64,000 nt of DNA, from NCBI GenBank assembly GCA_948567375.1, contig OX419757.1, forward strand, positions 43,028,001-43,092,000, given 5' to 3'. The notes beneath the pieces are model-generated. The model had not been told where the DNA came from. It worked only from the letters and a program-made list of their open reading frames with translations, and searched no databases. Made by a program: the position numbers and the translations under genes. Every line of letters starts with the position of its first letter. Within the stretch, counting starts at the first letter, position 1. This DNA is from Lunularia cruciata. Taxonomy: Eukaryota > Streptophyta > Marchantiopsida > Lunulariales > Lunulariaceae. Positions 1 through 10,811 of this stretch are shown one piece after another.

Positions 1-95
1 GTAGCATCTCGACAAATGGCTGTAGGTAAATCTGGATCTCGTCTATAGAGTAGGAAGTAAGGAGAGAAGGATGTTAGTGAGGCTTGCAAGCTGAT

Positions 96-287
96 TCAAT
101 AGCCCATGGCTAACCAAGGTAATTGGAGATCCCAATCTCTGTGGTCTCTCTGTAAACCATACTTTTTCAATCCTCTCTTCACCATCTCAACCACTCTCTT
201 TGCTAAGCCATGTGCCTCAAGGTGATCTTGGGATGTAGTACAATGATCAATCAGAGCCTTGTCACACAAGACATGAAACTCTCCCAA
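96..287 (-). pseudogene. Family 1 integrase core fragment
   Basis: A 63-codon open stretch has the style of the Ty3 integrase catalytic core just after the second Asp, with the segments CDKALIDH, HGLAKRVVEMVKRGLKKYGL and WDLQLPWLAMGY. In related plant elements these run on into the last catalytic Glu and then helix 5. The frame is closed on both sides by stops and the expected flanks are in other frames, so this is a fossil. It belongs to the same minus-strand element as the RNase H piece near 1269-1475. Confidence 0.65.
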
Positions 288-474
288 GAACTTTGTACCC
301 TAATTAGTCAAAATCTCAACTAGTGCACCAAAATGACTAAGAACTCAATCCAAGAATGAGTAAGCTATCCCTTCACTAGACTTGTCAGGAAGTACCACCA
401 ACTCAATCCACTTAGAGAAGTGCTCCACCATGATCAAAACATACCGATGATGTCTCACAGTCAGCAGTAAAGGT

Positions 475-747
475 CTAGCAAAGCCTAAACTCCAACAATA
501 ACCCAAGCTCATGATAGGTAATGGGTGTAACTATGGCATAGAAGCATTGAATGATGCTCAACTGCTGTACCTTTGTTTGTATACCGCGCCACCAATAATT
601 ACTATGGAGTATGTTGTATGTATGCTTAACTCCAAAAAGTCTTAGCTCCTCATGAGCATAACAGACCAATTGTGGTCTTTGAGATGGAAGTGGTACTACT
701 TGCACTCTACCATCCTCCCATACACACAAAAAGTGTATGCCCTCCAA
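475..747 (-). pseudogene. Family 1 integrase zinc-binding/linker fragment
   Basis: The 90-codon minus-strand stretch contains CYAHEELRLFGVKHTYNIL followed by YWWRGIQTKVQQ. This matches the H2C2 zinc-binding region of Ty3 integrases, where a helix ending in a YxWxGM-type motif precedes the second pair of Cys. The second Cys pair is not recognisable (a single Cys follows), so the finger looks eroded. It sits in the expected order between RNase H and integrase core. Confidence 0.55.
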
Positions 748-1268
748 TCTGAATAGTCTAGCTCATTAAAGGACACAATCTATCTCCTTGGCTCCAATTG
801 TGCCACCCACCAGACCACTGCAAAGATAGTCCATCATTAAGACATTACCATGAATGTCTCGCTGAACTATACCAATATCTTCACTCTTTGGATCTACGAC
901 CTCAATAACTTCTCTTGTATGCGCTGAGAGAAATACCACCAAAACCTCATAAAATATACACAAAAAGGCCGATGCATGCCAACTTGGCACCATCTCTTCA
1001 TCTGTCTCACCATGCCGACGTGCTCGTTGGCATGGTGCTACGGTCTGATCCTATTGGCTTGGACATGGGTTTCTACTCAACCATTTGCATCATAGTTTAC
1101 CACTCTAGGTTTGTGAACAACCATCAAATCATACTCTTGTAAAATTAGAGCCCATTGTGCAAGCTTCATTAAAAGCTTGTTGGACTCCATGAACAACTTC
1201 AGCAGCTGATGATCAATGATGAGAGTGAAGGTGTTACCAAATAGGTAACATCAAAAATGTGCTATTGC

Positions 1269-1760
1269 TCAAACTACTGCCAAACACTCTCCCTCATATG
1301 AACTATACTTTGCCTCCATTGAATTGTTAGAGAAACTAGCATAGGCCACCACAAACTCCTTCTCCTCATCATCATGTTGGGTGAGCATTGCTCTAAGCCC
1401 CAACATACTCCAATCAGTATGAACCTGAAATGATTGTCCTCTAATCGGTCTTCTCAAAATAGGAGTAGATGTCAACCTCTCCTTGAGCTCTACAAAAGCT
1501 CTCTCCTGCTCATCTCCCCAACATCACTCTTGTGTAAGCTTGGTCAATTTTGTCAAGGCCTTGATAATGGCACTAAATCCTCTAACATAGCAATGATAGA
1601 AGTTTTCCAACCCAAGGAATGCTCATACTTTGTTCACATCCATAAGCCAAGGAATATGTCCAATAGCCTCCACCTTGGTCTACTGAACACCAAGTCTTCC
1701 AGGGTAGATAGTGTGACCCAAATACTCAACTTGCTCATGGAAGAAACTAAACCCTAAACT
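1269..1760 (-). pseudogene. Family 1 RT connection and RNase H remnant
   Basis: The best-kept part (1475-1269) reads TPILRRPIRGQSFQVHTDWS, then AMLTQHDDEEKEFVVAYAS and YSSYEGECLAVV. This is the usual order of the Ty3 RNase H start (TDxS in place of TDAS), with the conserved E of the YSSxEGECLA block. Just upstream on the minus strand (about 1760-1480), broken frames resemble the RT thumb/connection with FLGLxNFYxxYVxGFS-like spacing. Frame changes and stops make it non-functional. The RT palm that should precede it is missing. Confidence 0.65.
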
Positions 1761-2139
1761 GTCAAGCAATGAGTGTGGTATCCAAAGGTGTCAAAGTAAT
1801 CGACTCTAGAGGCTCATCCTCACACTCATCTCTTGATGGTACAAAGGCTCCACTCCAAGCCTATCGCACCAACTGATCTGCATGCTGCTGCAATGCCTCC
1901 TCTGAACTCCACAATGGAACATCCAAGGTGGATGGAAAAATTCCACTCATACTCCAAATCTGAGTGATCTCCTCTAGTATTGGAGTATCCTCTACATGGG
2001 CCTTCCACTCCAACAAGTTACTAGGCCCAGTAACTACACCACTAAAAGCTAAAACTGATGTTGCCATGGTCTCGGATTATAGTGAGCCAAGACTGCCCCT
2101 ATTGAAGCGTACTGGTAAGCAACATACCCCTCCCTCACC

Positions 2140-5068
2140 AAACTGCCAACTTGGTCTATAGGAGGTTTTCTCCTCCCAATAGTCAATGCTAAAACCTATG
2201 GGGTATAACACTGCTCCCCAACTAGCACATCATATGTTCAGCTATTGTTGCAATAGCCTGAGCTCTCACCACCAAGCTATCAGTCGGATGACCAGGCTGA
2301 ACGTGGACAACAAGCTCCACACTTGTGATGTATTGTTTCAAACCACCACCTAGAGATGTCTAGATCTAAAATGGACACCTCTCTACATTGTTCTTCTGTA
2401 ACTCCAAATTGACTACTACAACCTTCCCCAACATAAAGGGCTGCACACCAGAGTCTAACAAGACTCTCTATGGTGTATAGAACTTCCTTGAAGGTCCCAC
2501 CAAATGGAAAATCCCCCTCTGGTTATCCAATAGGACAACACCAGGTGTGAATTGCACTCTCTCAAAGACCGGTCTAGCTTGCAACTCCTCCAGTCTAGTC
2601 GTTGCTGCTTGCCATAAACCATTGGTCATTGAACGGATCCCATGCTCCTCAACCAAGTCAGCTCCACTATCAACCACCTCTACTCAAGTAGTAGGAACCA
2701 CATCCTCCCTACTCTCACAAAGCATGGCAGCCAATCGGAACATTGGTGCTGGGTAAACTTCCAATGTAAACATATCACTAGCTGAAAACAAAAAGCACCA
2801 CATAATCAGCTGAGCTGCTCTTAATATCATGCTAGACTCAGTCCGTGTAGTAGGTGGTGACTGACTAGCAAGTAGTCTATCATGCACTCCATCACCACCT
2901 ACCACACCTGCACTGGGACATTTAGGAGCCATGAATGTTGTTTACAATGCCTTAGATAGCATGAAAGATTGGGGAAGTCTAACTTGTCTCCCAACTTCTC
3001 CTCTCTGTGGGTCCAACTCCATTGATGCTCCTCTAGGCTCTAAATTATATAATGTACTCCTACTCACTACTGCAAATGCATCTACTTGTGCTGCTCCACA
3101 CATGAAGTCCTAAGCATCTCTATCACCAACATATGAGGTGGAAGCCTCAACACCCAAATCTGATCTCCTCTGAGCAATGGACATACTAGCCAATCTTTGC
3201 TCCAATTGCTCAATTCGAGTAGCCATAGCTATATCAAAAGTAAGGGTAGGTACTGAACCTCTACTAGGTGTAGATCCTTTAAAACCACCTCTACTACCTT
3301 GTCCTCCATGAACTAGAGCTCCTCTACTACCTACCATAAAAGCCCTAACACTCCGTAACTCCGAGTGTAGGTCAAAGCATCGGTCACTAGTGTGACCAAA
3401 TTTGTGGCAATGCTCACACTGCCTCTATGCTGGCTATGATGCACCAAAGATATCAAGTCCATTGTCTTGAGTACACTCTCTCTTATAGCAAGGTCCACAA
3501 CAAGTCCAACAAGCAATTCCACTACTCATTGGCTGCTATTGACCCAAAAATGAAGGTAAGGGTCTAACTATAGTAGGCTCTCCACTTGCTCCATAGGACC
3601 TAGACTGTCCACCTTGTCTTCAAAAACCAATTGAGCGTGGTGCACTCTACTTCACTCTAGAAGAAGTAATAGTTGTGGATGAGGTCTCCCTACTAAATCT
3701 AGAAGTCACCACCCTCTCCTCCACCATGTTGATCTCAATATGCTCAACCAAACCAAAGACCATTGGCCAAAGTAGGCAAAATAGCCTATAACAACGTAGC
3801 ATCACAAACTCTACATCGCAACTCTCTGTCTAATATCCCATACCAAAACTGGACTGCAGGGGCTTCAATAACTCCCTGATTGAAACTGATCAGCCGCCTC
3901 ATGCAAGTGTATGCCTCACATAGGCTCTCTCCAGCCTTCCATTGGAACTCCTACAAGCTCCTCAACTTGTCAGTCCACACTCCTTGGTAGTTCTGCCTCA
4001 AACACTAGAAGAACTCCACCATGGGGTTAAACCTCAATACCACACCACCTCCTCTGGCAGTACCTCTACTCATAGTAGCACTATCTCCAACCAATGCACC
4101 TCCACTAGCTCCACCAACACTACTTGAGCTAGAACTTGTGGGTATAGTCGATCTACTCTTGGCAACCAAGCCTGAAGTGATGGAGATATAGTTTGGAGAC
4201 CAATATTGTCCCCATAACTCAACCTCCTCCAAATGAGCTCTCCTAAACTCATGGAAGTTGTCCATCAACAAACCTTCCAAATGATGAAACAACCTTTTCC
4301 ATGCCATGAATGATGTAAACAAAGTTGTATTCCACATTTGCTATACATCACACCAACTATCAAACTCCTGGATGAAATCATCCAACTCAATGGTACCCAC
4401 TGTACCAGAGTAACACCTAGGGCCTTTGGAGGCCCCATAAATCTCATCCATGTCCACAACAATGGTGCGGACATGTCAAGTGCACTCTCAATTGAATCAG
4501 CTCCTATGTCAAACTCCAAGTCAGAGTCAATCTCCACCCTCACTAGGACTTGAGATACAGGTTGATACTGAGCGCCACTCTTGAGTAAATCAATCCCGTA
4601 ATGCAAGGCTGACTCCTTTGGAATCGCCAAAGAACTCTATTGTGACCAAGCAACCACAAACTAGAACCACAAATTGCAACTCTAACCACATGTACCCCAC
4701 CAAGTGCCAACACCAACTAAGCACCACCAAGTGCCAATACCCACAAAACACCACCAACTAATGTAACTCTAATTGAGATAACTACTCTAGGGGAAAGTGC
4801 AACCTGTAAATTGCCATCATAACACGTACTCTCACGGTCTGCAAGTCATCATGTCCTGCCTCACCAAAGAGAAACAAAGGTAGCATGACTGGTCATCACT
4901 CCAACCTCACTACCAAAAGCACACTAGAGCACCAACGCTCAAAAGTCAAGGCACCTCACACAAACGTGATGCACAAATAGGAAGTAGAGAAAGGAGGGAG
5001 TCCAATCACAAAAAATCTAAACAAAAACCTCTATTTCATAAAGCAACACGGGACTGACTCTGCCACCA
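2140..5068 (-). pseudogene. Family 1 gag region, decayed
   Basis: Several short minus-strand frames (4630-4265, 4337-4005, 3337-3110, 2677-2468) make up a broken gag. Landmarks are ATRIEQLEQRLASMSIAQRR (coiled-coil-like) and, in another frame, the knuckle CEHCHKFGHTSDRC. The same features recur in the second copy at 20876-23752, for example at 22140-22060 with CDHCHRFGHTSDQC. The shared knuckle and coiled-coil mark it as a capsid/nucleocapsid precursor. No frame is intact. Confidence 0.6.
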
Positions 5069-5070
5069 AT

Positions 5071-6231
5071 TGGCATTTGACATAAGAGAAGTTAGTAACT
5101 ATATCTTAAGCTACCATGATCACCAAGAATGAGATAAACAAGCTCTCTTAGCCAAAGCTACAAGTGTATAGATAACAATGGGCCAATCACTAGGACAACA
5201 AGTGAGGGTGGACCAGTTGGCTAGGGCACTAGTTTAGGAACAAGAGATCTAGGGTCAAACCTTGTTATACACAATCTAGTAGGATGGGCAAATTTTGCCA
5301 AACAATAACCAAGATCTACTCTAAATTAGCTAGCCTCACGTCAGCAAGCTGGCTTGCTGGCCCTTCTAGGCCTTCCTAGCCTCTCATAGCCTAGAGCCCT
5401 ATGCCTCAAAGCCTCTAAATGCCCAAATGAGTCCTTTCTTCTTGCCCCTTTGAACCTCCTCCAAATTTGGTGACACTCCTCCAAATTTGGCAAAACTCCA
5501 CCAACTCTTGCCACAATCTGCAACTTCAAAACTCCTCCAAATCTAGCAAAACTCCTCCAAATCTGGCTAAAATATGACATAAACTCCAGAAAAAATCTGA
5601 TGTAAACCCTAAATTTGGCTGACCAAATCCTCTACTAACTCTCCACTCAAGCCAAATTGAATTAACTGGTTTTTCCAAATCATAAATTCACAAAAATAGG
5701 TTCCCAACTCCACCTTCAATTTTACTTTCTAAGCCCAACTCGCAACAAATTGGTTCTACCTTCACCTCCTGAGCTCAAAATCACAACCATTGCTCAAAAA
5801 TTGCTCTTTCTTTGCTCAAAAATTGGCCAACGCTTCTACACACTGTCTTCCTTACTGCCAAATCTACATCAAGCAATGAGCTTTTGCACACCAGAGAAAA
5901 TAGGAACTTTGATCACGCTATCAACAATCCATTGCACTTGGAGATACCACCAACACTTATAGTTTTTGCACCTAATTTCCCCCTTACTTCACTTCTCTGA
6001 TGTAATAAGATCATTTACAACTCTCAAATCAACTCAACTCATATCATTACTTGATCTGTCACTCTATTATTTGCCAACAATTAAGCACTGGTTATAATCA
6101 AGCCACATCCACTCTAGCTAAGAGAATCCATGTGATGCTCATCGGCCTCTGTCCACCATAGTTAGGAACTCAAAGGCTCAACATTAGAGAAGTAAGCTCT
6201 CTCGAGTAGGACTTCAAAAATATACACTTGG
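5071..6231 (-). repeat. Family 1 LTR, left part (interrupted)
   Basis: The LTR begins at TGGCATTTGACAT, next to a putative primer site ending TCTGCCACCA (plus strand, to 5068). It is homologous to 23753-25063 over its length, for example the shared segments around 6100-6200 and 24720-24820. It is interrupted at 6231/6232 by the family 2 element; its remaining 208 bp lie at 20668-20875. Rejoined, it would be about 1369 bp against 1311 bp for the other copy. Element orientation is minus, so its 5' end is TGTA at the right. I could not assign the primer tRNA. Confidence 0.75.
5218..5262 (+). promoter_or_regulatory. tRNA-like A and B boxes inside family 1 LTR
   Basis: TGGCTAGGGCA (5218-5228) resembles a pol III A box and GGGTCAAACCT (5252-5262) a B box, 34 nt apart start to start. 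The homologous LTR has TGGCTAGGGTA (23894-23904) and a better B box GGTTCAAACCC (23929-23939), 35 nt apart. This spacing suits a tRNA gene or tRNA-derived SINE. It lies antisense to the retroelement. No full tRNA cloverleaf is visible. Confidence 0.35.
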
Positions 6232-6970
6232 TGTAATACTCCGAGGACAAGAGAAGAGAGAAAACACAGATTGCACACTCAAACATTCGATGCCCCAAGG
6301 GAGCACCTTCTCTTTATTATATAGGCAAAGAGGATCTACTCCAAGGAAGCTCCACCATAGGATTAGGGACACAGATAGGTGACATGTCAGCAAGCTCCAC
6401 CCTTGGATTACTTACTTGGATGGGTGACCTGTCTGGTCTAGGTCCTATCTGGTTGGTCAAACAAGCTTTCACCGGAAGGAATCTTTTAGGGAATCTTCCT
6501 ATAGGAATCTCAGAATCACATGAGTAAGGTACCGTTGGAAAGCTCTCAACAAGGCAAACCAGGGGGGAGGGAATGCCGGCCTTTCCTACGTTGAGGGGGG
6601 AATCTGCACATTTTCGAGGCCTAATTCATCCATTTAGGCCTCCGAAATTACCTTCAAAGATTTCAGGCATATTTCGGTTCCTACTCTATTAGTAGAAGTC
6701 CTCTTTTGGTGATACCTCTTTCTGATCTGTTAAGTCCATCATGTGTAACATCCTTCCAGATGTTACCAAACCAATTCTCACATTTAAATCATATGTCTAG
6801 CTATTGGTTCTAAGGTTCTCAAGTCTATTTCAATTTCTGCCCTATTAGTAGAAGTACTCTTTTGGTGATACTTCTATCTGATCTATTTTGACCATCATGT
6901 ATAACATCATTCTAGATGTTACCAAACCGAATTTCACATCTAGATCATATGGCTAACCCTTGGTATTACA
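6232..6970 (-). repeat. Family 2 3' LTR
   Basis: This is the left copy of the family 2 LTR. In plus reading it begins TGTAATACTCCGAG and ends GGTATTACA. It pairs with 19925-20662 and with the solo LTR at 41684-42426 (opposite orientation). The polypurine tract abuts it at 6971. Confidence 0.93.
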
Positions 6971-6988
6971 GACCTCCCTCCTTTTAAG
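6971..6988 (-). other. Family 2 polypurine tract
   Basis: The minus strand reads CTTAAAAGGAGGGAGGTC directly before the 3' LTR. A purine run next to the LTR primes plus-strand DNA synthesis in Ty3 elements. It overlaps the stop codon of the chromodomain frame. Confidence 0.8.
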
Positions 6989-7442
6989 ACGCAACGTCCT
7001 CGTTGTGCAATTGTTGCTCAAATGTCTGCACCAACACCGGTGCATGTGCCAAATTGGCAGCGGGTTCCCAGGTTGCTTCATAGAGAGGGTAACCTTTCCA
7101 TTGTACTAGATATTCCACCCGCGGATGGCGAGTACCACGCATATGCTTTTGGAGAATCCGCTCCACTTCATATTCCTCTGTGCCATCAATGATTGTCGGA
7201 CAAGGTCTAATGTCCTGTGTGGAAGTACCTTGGCCTGATCGGGGAGCATATCTGCGTAATAGGGAGACATGGAACACTGGATGGATCTTCATGTGTGGTG
7301 GTAGCTCAAGGTGATAGGCCACAGCGCCGATGCGACGAAGAATCGAGAAAGGCCCAATAAAACGAGGTCTGAGCTTACGAGATCCAACTAATGTGAGGTT
7401 GGTTGTCGATAGCCACACTTGATCCTCAACATTGAACTCCAT
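6984..7442 (-). CDS. Family 2 integrase C-terminus with chromodomain
   Basis: This 152-codon frame starts with the integrase C-terminal beta-barrel region (VEDQVWLSTTNL, then KLRPRFIGPFSILRRIGAVA and ELPPHMKIHPVFHVSLL). It ends in a chromodomain: YEVERILQKHMRG, VEYLVQWKGYP and ATWEPAANL. The aromatic cage candidates Y, W and W are present. In chromoviruses this domain directs integration to heterochromatin. The frame is the same as the upstream integrase part but is separated from it by in-frame TAG (7491-7493) and TAA (7473-7475). The first Met at 7442 is internal to the original polyprotein. Confidence 0.9.
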   Translation of the reverse strand: MEFNVEDQVWLSTTNLTLVGSRKLRPRFIGPFSILRRIGAVAYHLELPPHMKIHPVFHVSLLRRYAPRSGQGTSTQDIRPCPTIIDGTEEYEVERILQKHMRGTRHPRVEYLVQWKGYPLYEATWEPAANLAHAPVLVQTFEQQLHNEDVAS

Positions 7443-7490
7443 GTGCCTACGGTGTGCATCAGCATACTGCTTTTATTGATTTTGCGCAAT

Positions 7491-8474
7491 CTATAACCTG
7501 TGCTTGGCGCTCTCCACACCTAGTTGGATTCTAGAAACAAATGTGTTGACTACATCAACCTTGGTAGTCACTGGACGGATCTTCATCAAGCTAGAAGGTG
7601 TGAAGGGATGCTCACCATACATGAGGAAGAATGGAGTGACCTGGGTGGAGGCATTCACTGAATTGTTGTAAGCGAATTCCACCAACGGTAGTAGGGTGTC
7701 CCACCTCTCTTGCTCTTCTAAGGTGAAGCCGCATAACATGTCTTCAATCGTGCGATTAGCCTGCTCAGTTTGGCCATCTGTTTGTGGGTGGTAAGCTATA
7801 GACATGGCCAACTTGGTTTTGAAGAAACCAAAGAGTGTTCACCAAAACAAACTGGTGAATTGGGTGCCTCTATCGGTGATGAGTACCCTAGACAAGCCAT
7901 GGTGAGCAAAGACTGCATCTACGTATAGTTGAGCTAGTTGTGGAGCGGTCACCTCCTTGGTGGTAGGGCATACATGAATCATTTTGCTGAGCCGGTCCAC
8001 AAAGACCACAATGGAGTCAAACCTTGAGGTGGTCTTGGATAATTCACAGACGAGATCCATACTCACTTGTTCCCAACGTTGGGTAGGAGTGGGAAGAGGT
8101 TGAAGGAGCCCTGCAGGAGCTTGATTAGAAGCTTTGTTCTATTGACAAAGTAGGCAGCTACGCACATAGTCCATCACGTCATTGCTCATCTTGGGCCAAT
8201 AGTAATGGCGCTTGACTGCCTCCAAGGTCTTGTCCACTCCGACATGAGCTGCAATGGCCGAATCATGACATTCCGCTAGAATAGTGGTGCGTAATTCTGG
8301 GACATTTGGGATCCACAATTGGCCCTCCCAAAAGGTGAGTCCTTGGGTGCTGGTGACACCTTTGGACGATTGCGCTTCTACAATCTGTGGATCTGTTTTT
8401 GTAGCAGCTAGAATCTCTTGCCAGAATTCAGGGTTAATCTTAACCTCTGCCACCAAGTTGTTGGCCATTGGCAT
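7491..8474 (-). pseudogene. Family 2 integrase zinc finger and catalytic core with stops
   Basis: The H2C2 finger is visible (ECHDSAIAAHVGVDKTLEAV, then YYWPKM and CLLC). The catalytic core follows with SMDLV (first Asp), LITDRGTQFTS (second Asp) and YHPQTDGQTEQANRTIED (catalytic Glu). In-frame stops at 8139-8141 (TAG) and 7839-7841 (TGA) break the frame. About 20 bases upstream of 8474 a one-base deletion separates it from the RNase H frame. All three DDE residues are kept, so recent decay is likely. Confidence 0.88.
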
Positions 8475-8553
8475 GCGGGTGAATGCATCTGCAAGTTGCT
8501 CTTACCTTCCACATAGGTGATTGTCATGTTGAAGCATTGTCGCCACTCTGCCC

Positions 8554-9243
8554 TGTAACACCCATTTGTGCATGTGTGTGGTATTGTGATATTTAGCTTG
8601 GTATTACAAGTACTTAAGAGATATTATTTATAGAGATAAAGGATGGTTCTATATTAGTCATGGTTAGCTAAAGTTAGTCATAGCTAAGATAGAGTAGACC
8701 TTACTTTAGAGGAAGTAGAAAAGATGAGCACCACTATTTTGGATTTTAGTGTGTTGACTTGGCATTATTCCTAGGTGTTTGGCTTTGAGGAAAGAGTTGA
8801 GAACTCTTGGGCCCGCAAACCTTTTTCTTTTGGATTCTTCTTTATTCCAAGGATAGCCCATGTGAAGGAATCCTTGACTTAGTGGTTGGGTCAAGATAAG
8901 ATCACATGCTTAGGGGAATATGCCCATGTGAATGGATATTCCTTTCTACTTTTTGACTTTACTTGACTTTTAGTCTAGTAACTTGAGTTACTACGGTAAT
9001 TAGTAACTTTGGTACATAACTATTTCACAAGTATATAAACAAGGGGTGAGGAGGTACTCATCATCCTTTCATTTGCAACTATTTCTCTCTCATTGAGTTC
9101 TCTAGTGAGCAATGTCTTGAGTCTTGGAGTGTTAGCCTTGGAAGAGTATGATGGAGTTGGGGTTCCTTGCCTTCTTAGTCCATGGTGCGCTACCATAATA
9201 GCCATCAGAGGTTCATCTTGAGTGAGAGACAGGCCGGCTCACA
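8554..9243 (+). repeat. Family 3 5' LTR
   Basis: 690 bp, TG..CA. A TATA box (TATATAAAC, 9032-9040) lies about 200 bp before the LTR end and is a plausible pol II promoter driving the genomic RNA. Confidence 0.95.
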
Positions 9244-9247
9244 TTTT

Positions 9248-9261
9248 TGGTTCCGTTGCCG
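9248..9261 (+). other. Family 3 primer binding site, tRNA-Glu type
   Basis: TGGTTCCGTTGCCG starts 5 bp after the LTR. Its complement CGGCAACGGAACCA fits the 3' end of plant tRNA-Glu (acceptor stem CAACGGA plus discriminator A plus CCA). This is from memory of the tRNA, not a search. Confidence 0.7.
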
Positions 9262-9284
9262 AGACCTCTCTAGAAGGCAAGATA

Positions 9285-9455
9285 ATGTTCCGCGTCCAAT
9301 TCTACATTAGGCAAAAGGAGGCTATGAGAGCTCACTTGGAGAGAACATTAGGAGAGGAGAGGGCTGAACTTATGTTAGAGAACCAAGATCCATTTGTATA
9401 CCCTGTAGTTCATTATGATATCTTTGAGGTGATTTTGTACATCTTGTACACATGA
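9285..9455 (+). CDS. Family 3 leader mini-ORF 1
   Basis: A 56-residue ORF starts at the ATG at 9285, 24 bp after the primer site. Its C-terminus (TLGEERAELMLE, then DPFVYPVVHYD and a hydrophobic YILYT end) resembles the C-terminus of the mini-ORF at 10580-10744 (TLGFDVAIEILE, EPFVFPRVDYS, YILY). I do not recognise the family. The charged first half (IRQKEAMRAHLERTLGEERAEL) could be helical. It precedes gag, so it would be the first ORF on the genomic RNA. Whether it is expressed or is only leader sequence is unknown. Confidence 0.4.
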   Translation: MFRVQFYIRQKEAMRAHLERTLGEERAELMLENQDPFVYPVVHYDIFEVILYILYT

Positions 9456-10103
9456 GAGGAATTCGAGAGATTGTGTGAGGTGGATTGCGGATTTTGGGGA
9501 TTAAGGTGATTTTGGGCAAAATCTCAAGTTTGAGATCTGGCCTTGAGATTTCTACACATGATAGCTTGGGTTATCTTTCAGTTATCACACTTGAAATTAT
9601 TGGGAGAGCTTCTATGCGCACTGGGCTAGAATTTTTGAAAGTTGATAGGGTAAAGTGCTCCCGCAACTGCATGCTCTCTGGAAAATTGTACAGAGTCTGC
9701 CATTTCTTCAATTTTCAGTGAATTTTCCTGAAAATTTCCAAGAAAATTGAGTGCATTGTATCCTACCTGCTGCTACAAAAATTAGAGAGAGATCGTTTTT
9801 GCGCAGGGCGTTATGAGTTTTTGAAGTGAGTGGGGTGGTTTTCAGACCAAATCTGAAATATGGGTGCTGAATAGAAAAGTGTCTAGGCCAAATGGCTTGA
9901 TGAAAAGATCTGAAATTTTGCAGGGAGGGACGCCCTAGAGTTGTGATCAAGTGTGGAAAATTTCAGAGGACTGTGACATATTGGTTGGGAGATTTGAGTG
10001 ACATTGTGAGGAAGGGTCAATTCTGCAGAGTGGAGATCTCATGCATGAGAAGTTTGAGATCAACAAAAAGCATGTTTGAGTATTTAGATTCATCTTGGGG
10101 AAC
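9456..10103 (+). other. Family 3 untranslated leader
   Basis: No convincing ORF. It contains loosely repeated segments (around 9610-9660 and 9800-9850) of the type seen in long plant Ty3 leaders. The open frames here are short and share nothing recognisable. Confidence 0.4.
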
Positions 10104-10577
10104 ATGGAGGGTCATCAAGAGTGGAAATTGAGATTATGCAAGGTTCCCCAAGGGTTTGAGGTGATTGTAGGGGTGGATTTGAGGAAAAGAGAGTTTACAA
10201 TAGAATTTGAAGAGAATGTTGAGAGGATCCAAAAACCTACACCACTTGGAGGAAAGAGTGAGTCTAAGTGCTTTCTATGTGGAGAGAAGGGACATAAGGC
10301 AAGTTCATGTCCCTTGACCTTTGAGAGCAAGAGATTGAGGGAAAGGAGAGGCTTACTTGACTTGGGTTTGCATGTTGGACCTTCTTCACCAAGATTGGGA
10401 GGGAGAAGATCTAAGACCAAGGAGTTGTGTGAGGTTTGTGGAGTTGAAGGACTTCCAAAAGGACATGAGTGTAGTGGAGTAAAAGCACTTTTGGAAACTT
10501 TGGTGAAGGATCTTGGAGAGAGTCTTAGTATAGCTATAGAAATACTACCATCTTCATCAGCTAGTTCTCAAGATTAG
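10104..10577 (+). CDS. Family 3 accessory ORF with CCHC zinc knuckle
   Basis: The first ATG (10104) gives a 157-residue basic protein. It carries a retroviral-type CCHC knuckle, CFLCGEKGHKASSC (C-x2-C-x4-H-x4-C), then a basic stretch and a second Cys/His cluster, CEVCGVEGLPKGHEC. The knuckle suggests single-stranded nucleic acid binding. The element's main Gag (10812 on) has its own knuckle, so this is an extra ORF upstream of gag, as in some Tat-lineage elements, although I cannot align it to those. It is followed after 2 bp by a mini-ORF. Long open length and the intact motif argue against chance. Confidence 0.6.
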   Translation: MEGHQEWKLRLCKVPQGFEVIVGVDLRKREFTIEFEENVERIQKPTPLGGKSESKCFLCGEKGHKASSCPLTFESKRLRERRGLLDLGLHVGPSSPRLGGRRSKTKELCEVCGVEGLPKGHECSGVKALLETLVKDLGESLSIAIEILPSSSASSQD

Positions 10578-10579
10578 TG

Positions 10580-10744
10580 ATGGAGATAATCTTTCAACTT
10601 ATGGATAAACTATCCATGAGAGTTAGATTAATATGCACTCTAGGATTTGATGTTGCTATAGAAATCTTGGAGCAACCTGAACCTTTTGTGTTCCCTAGAG
10701 TGGATTATTCTCAGATGGTGTTAGTCATGTATATACTCTATTAG
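10580..10744 (+). CDS. Family 3 leader mini-ORF 2 (54 aa)
   Basis: The ORF starts at ATG 10580, two bases after the stop of the CCHC ORF, and ends at TAG 10742-10744. Its last about 35 residues match mini-ORF 1 in order: TLG, IEILE, PFVFP, VDYS and YILY. The segment AIEIL also occurs at the end of the CCHC ORF (SIAIEILPSS), hinting at a third, shorter copy. The function is unknown. The tight spacing suggests reinitiation if translated. Confidence 0.4.
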   Translation: MEIIFQLMDKLSMRVRLICTLGFDVAIEILEQPEPFVFPRVDYSQMVLVMYILY

Positions 10745-10811
10745 TAATAGAGTGAGAGAAAAGAAAAGAGAAATAAAAATTGAGAGAAAAGAAAGATAGT
10801 GAGGGGTTAAG

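Larger units (their letters stand above)
1..5070 (-). mobile_element. Family 1 Ty3-like retrotransposon interior, decayed, runs off left edge
   Basis: Reading leftward from the LTR border at 5071, this stretch holds gag-like sequence (about 4640-3100), a CCHC knuckle near 3410-3360 (CEHCHKFGHTSDRC), RNase H near 1475-1269, an integrase zinc-binding-like segment near 747-475 and integrase core fragments near 287-96. All parts are broken by stops and frame changes. Between about 2140 and 1770 I see no reverse transcriptase palm (no YxDD-like motif), so the RT core seems to be deleted. A similar but shorter interior lies at 20876-23752. The assignment to Ty3 rests on the RNase H and integrase style; the lineage is not resolved. 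Confidence 0.75.
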
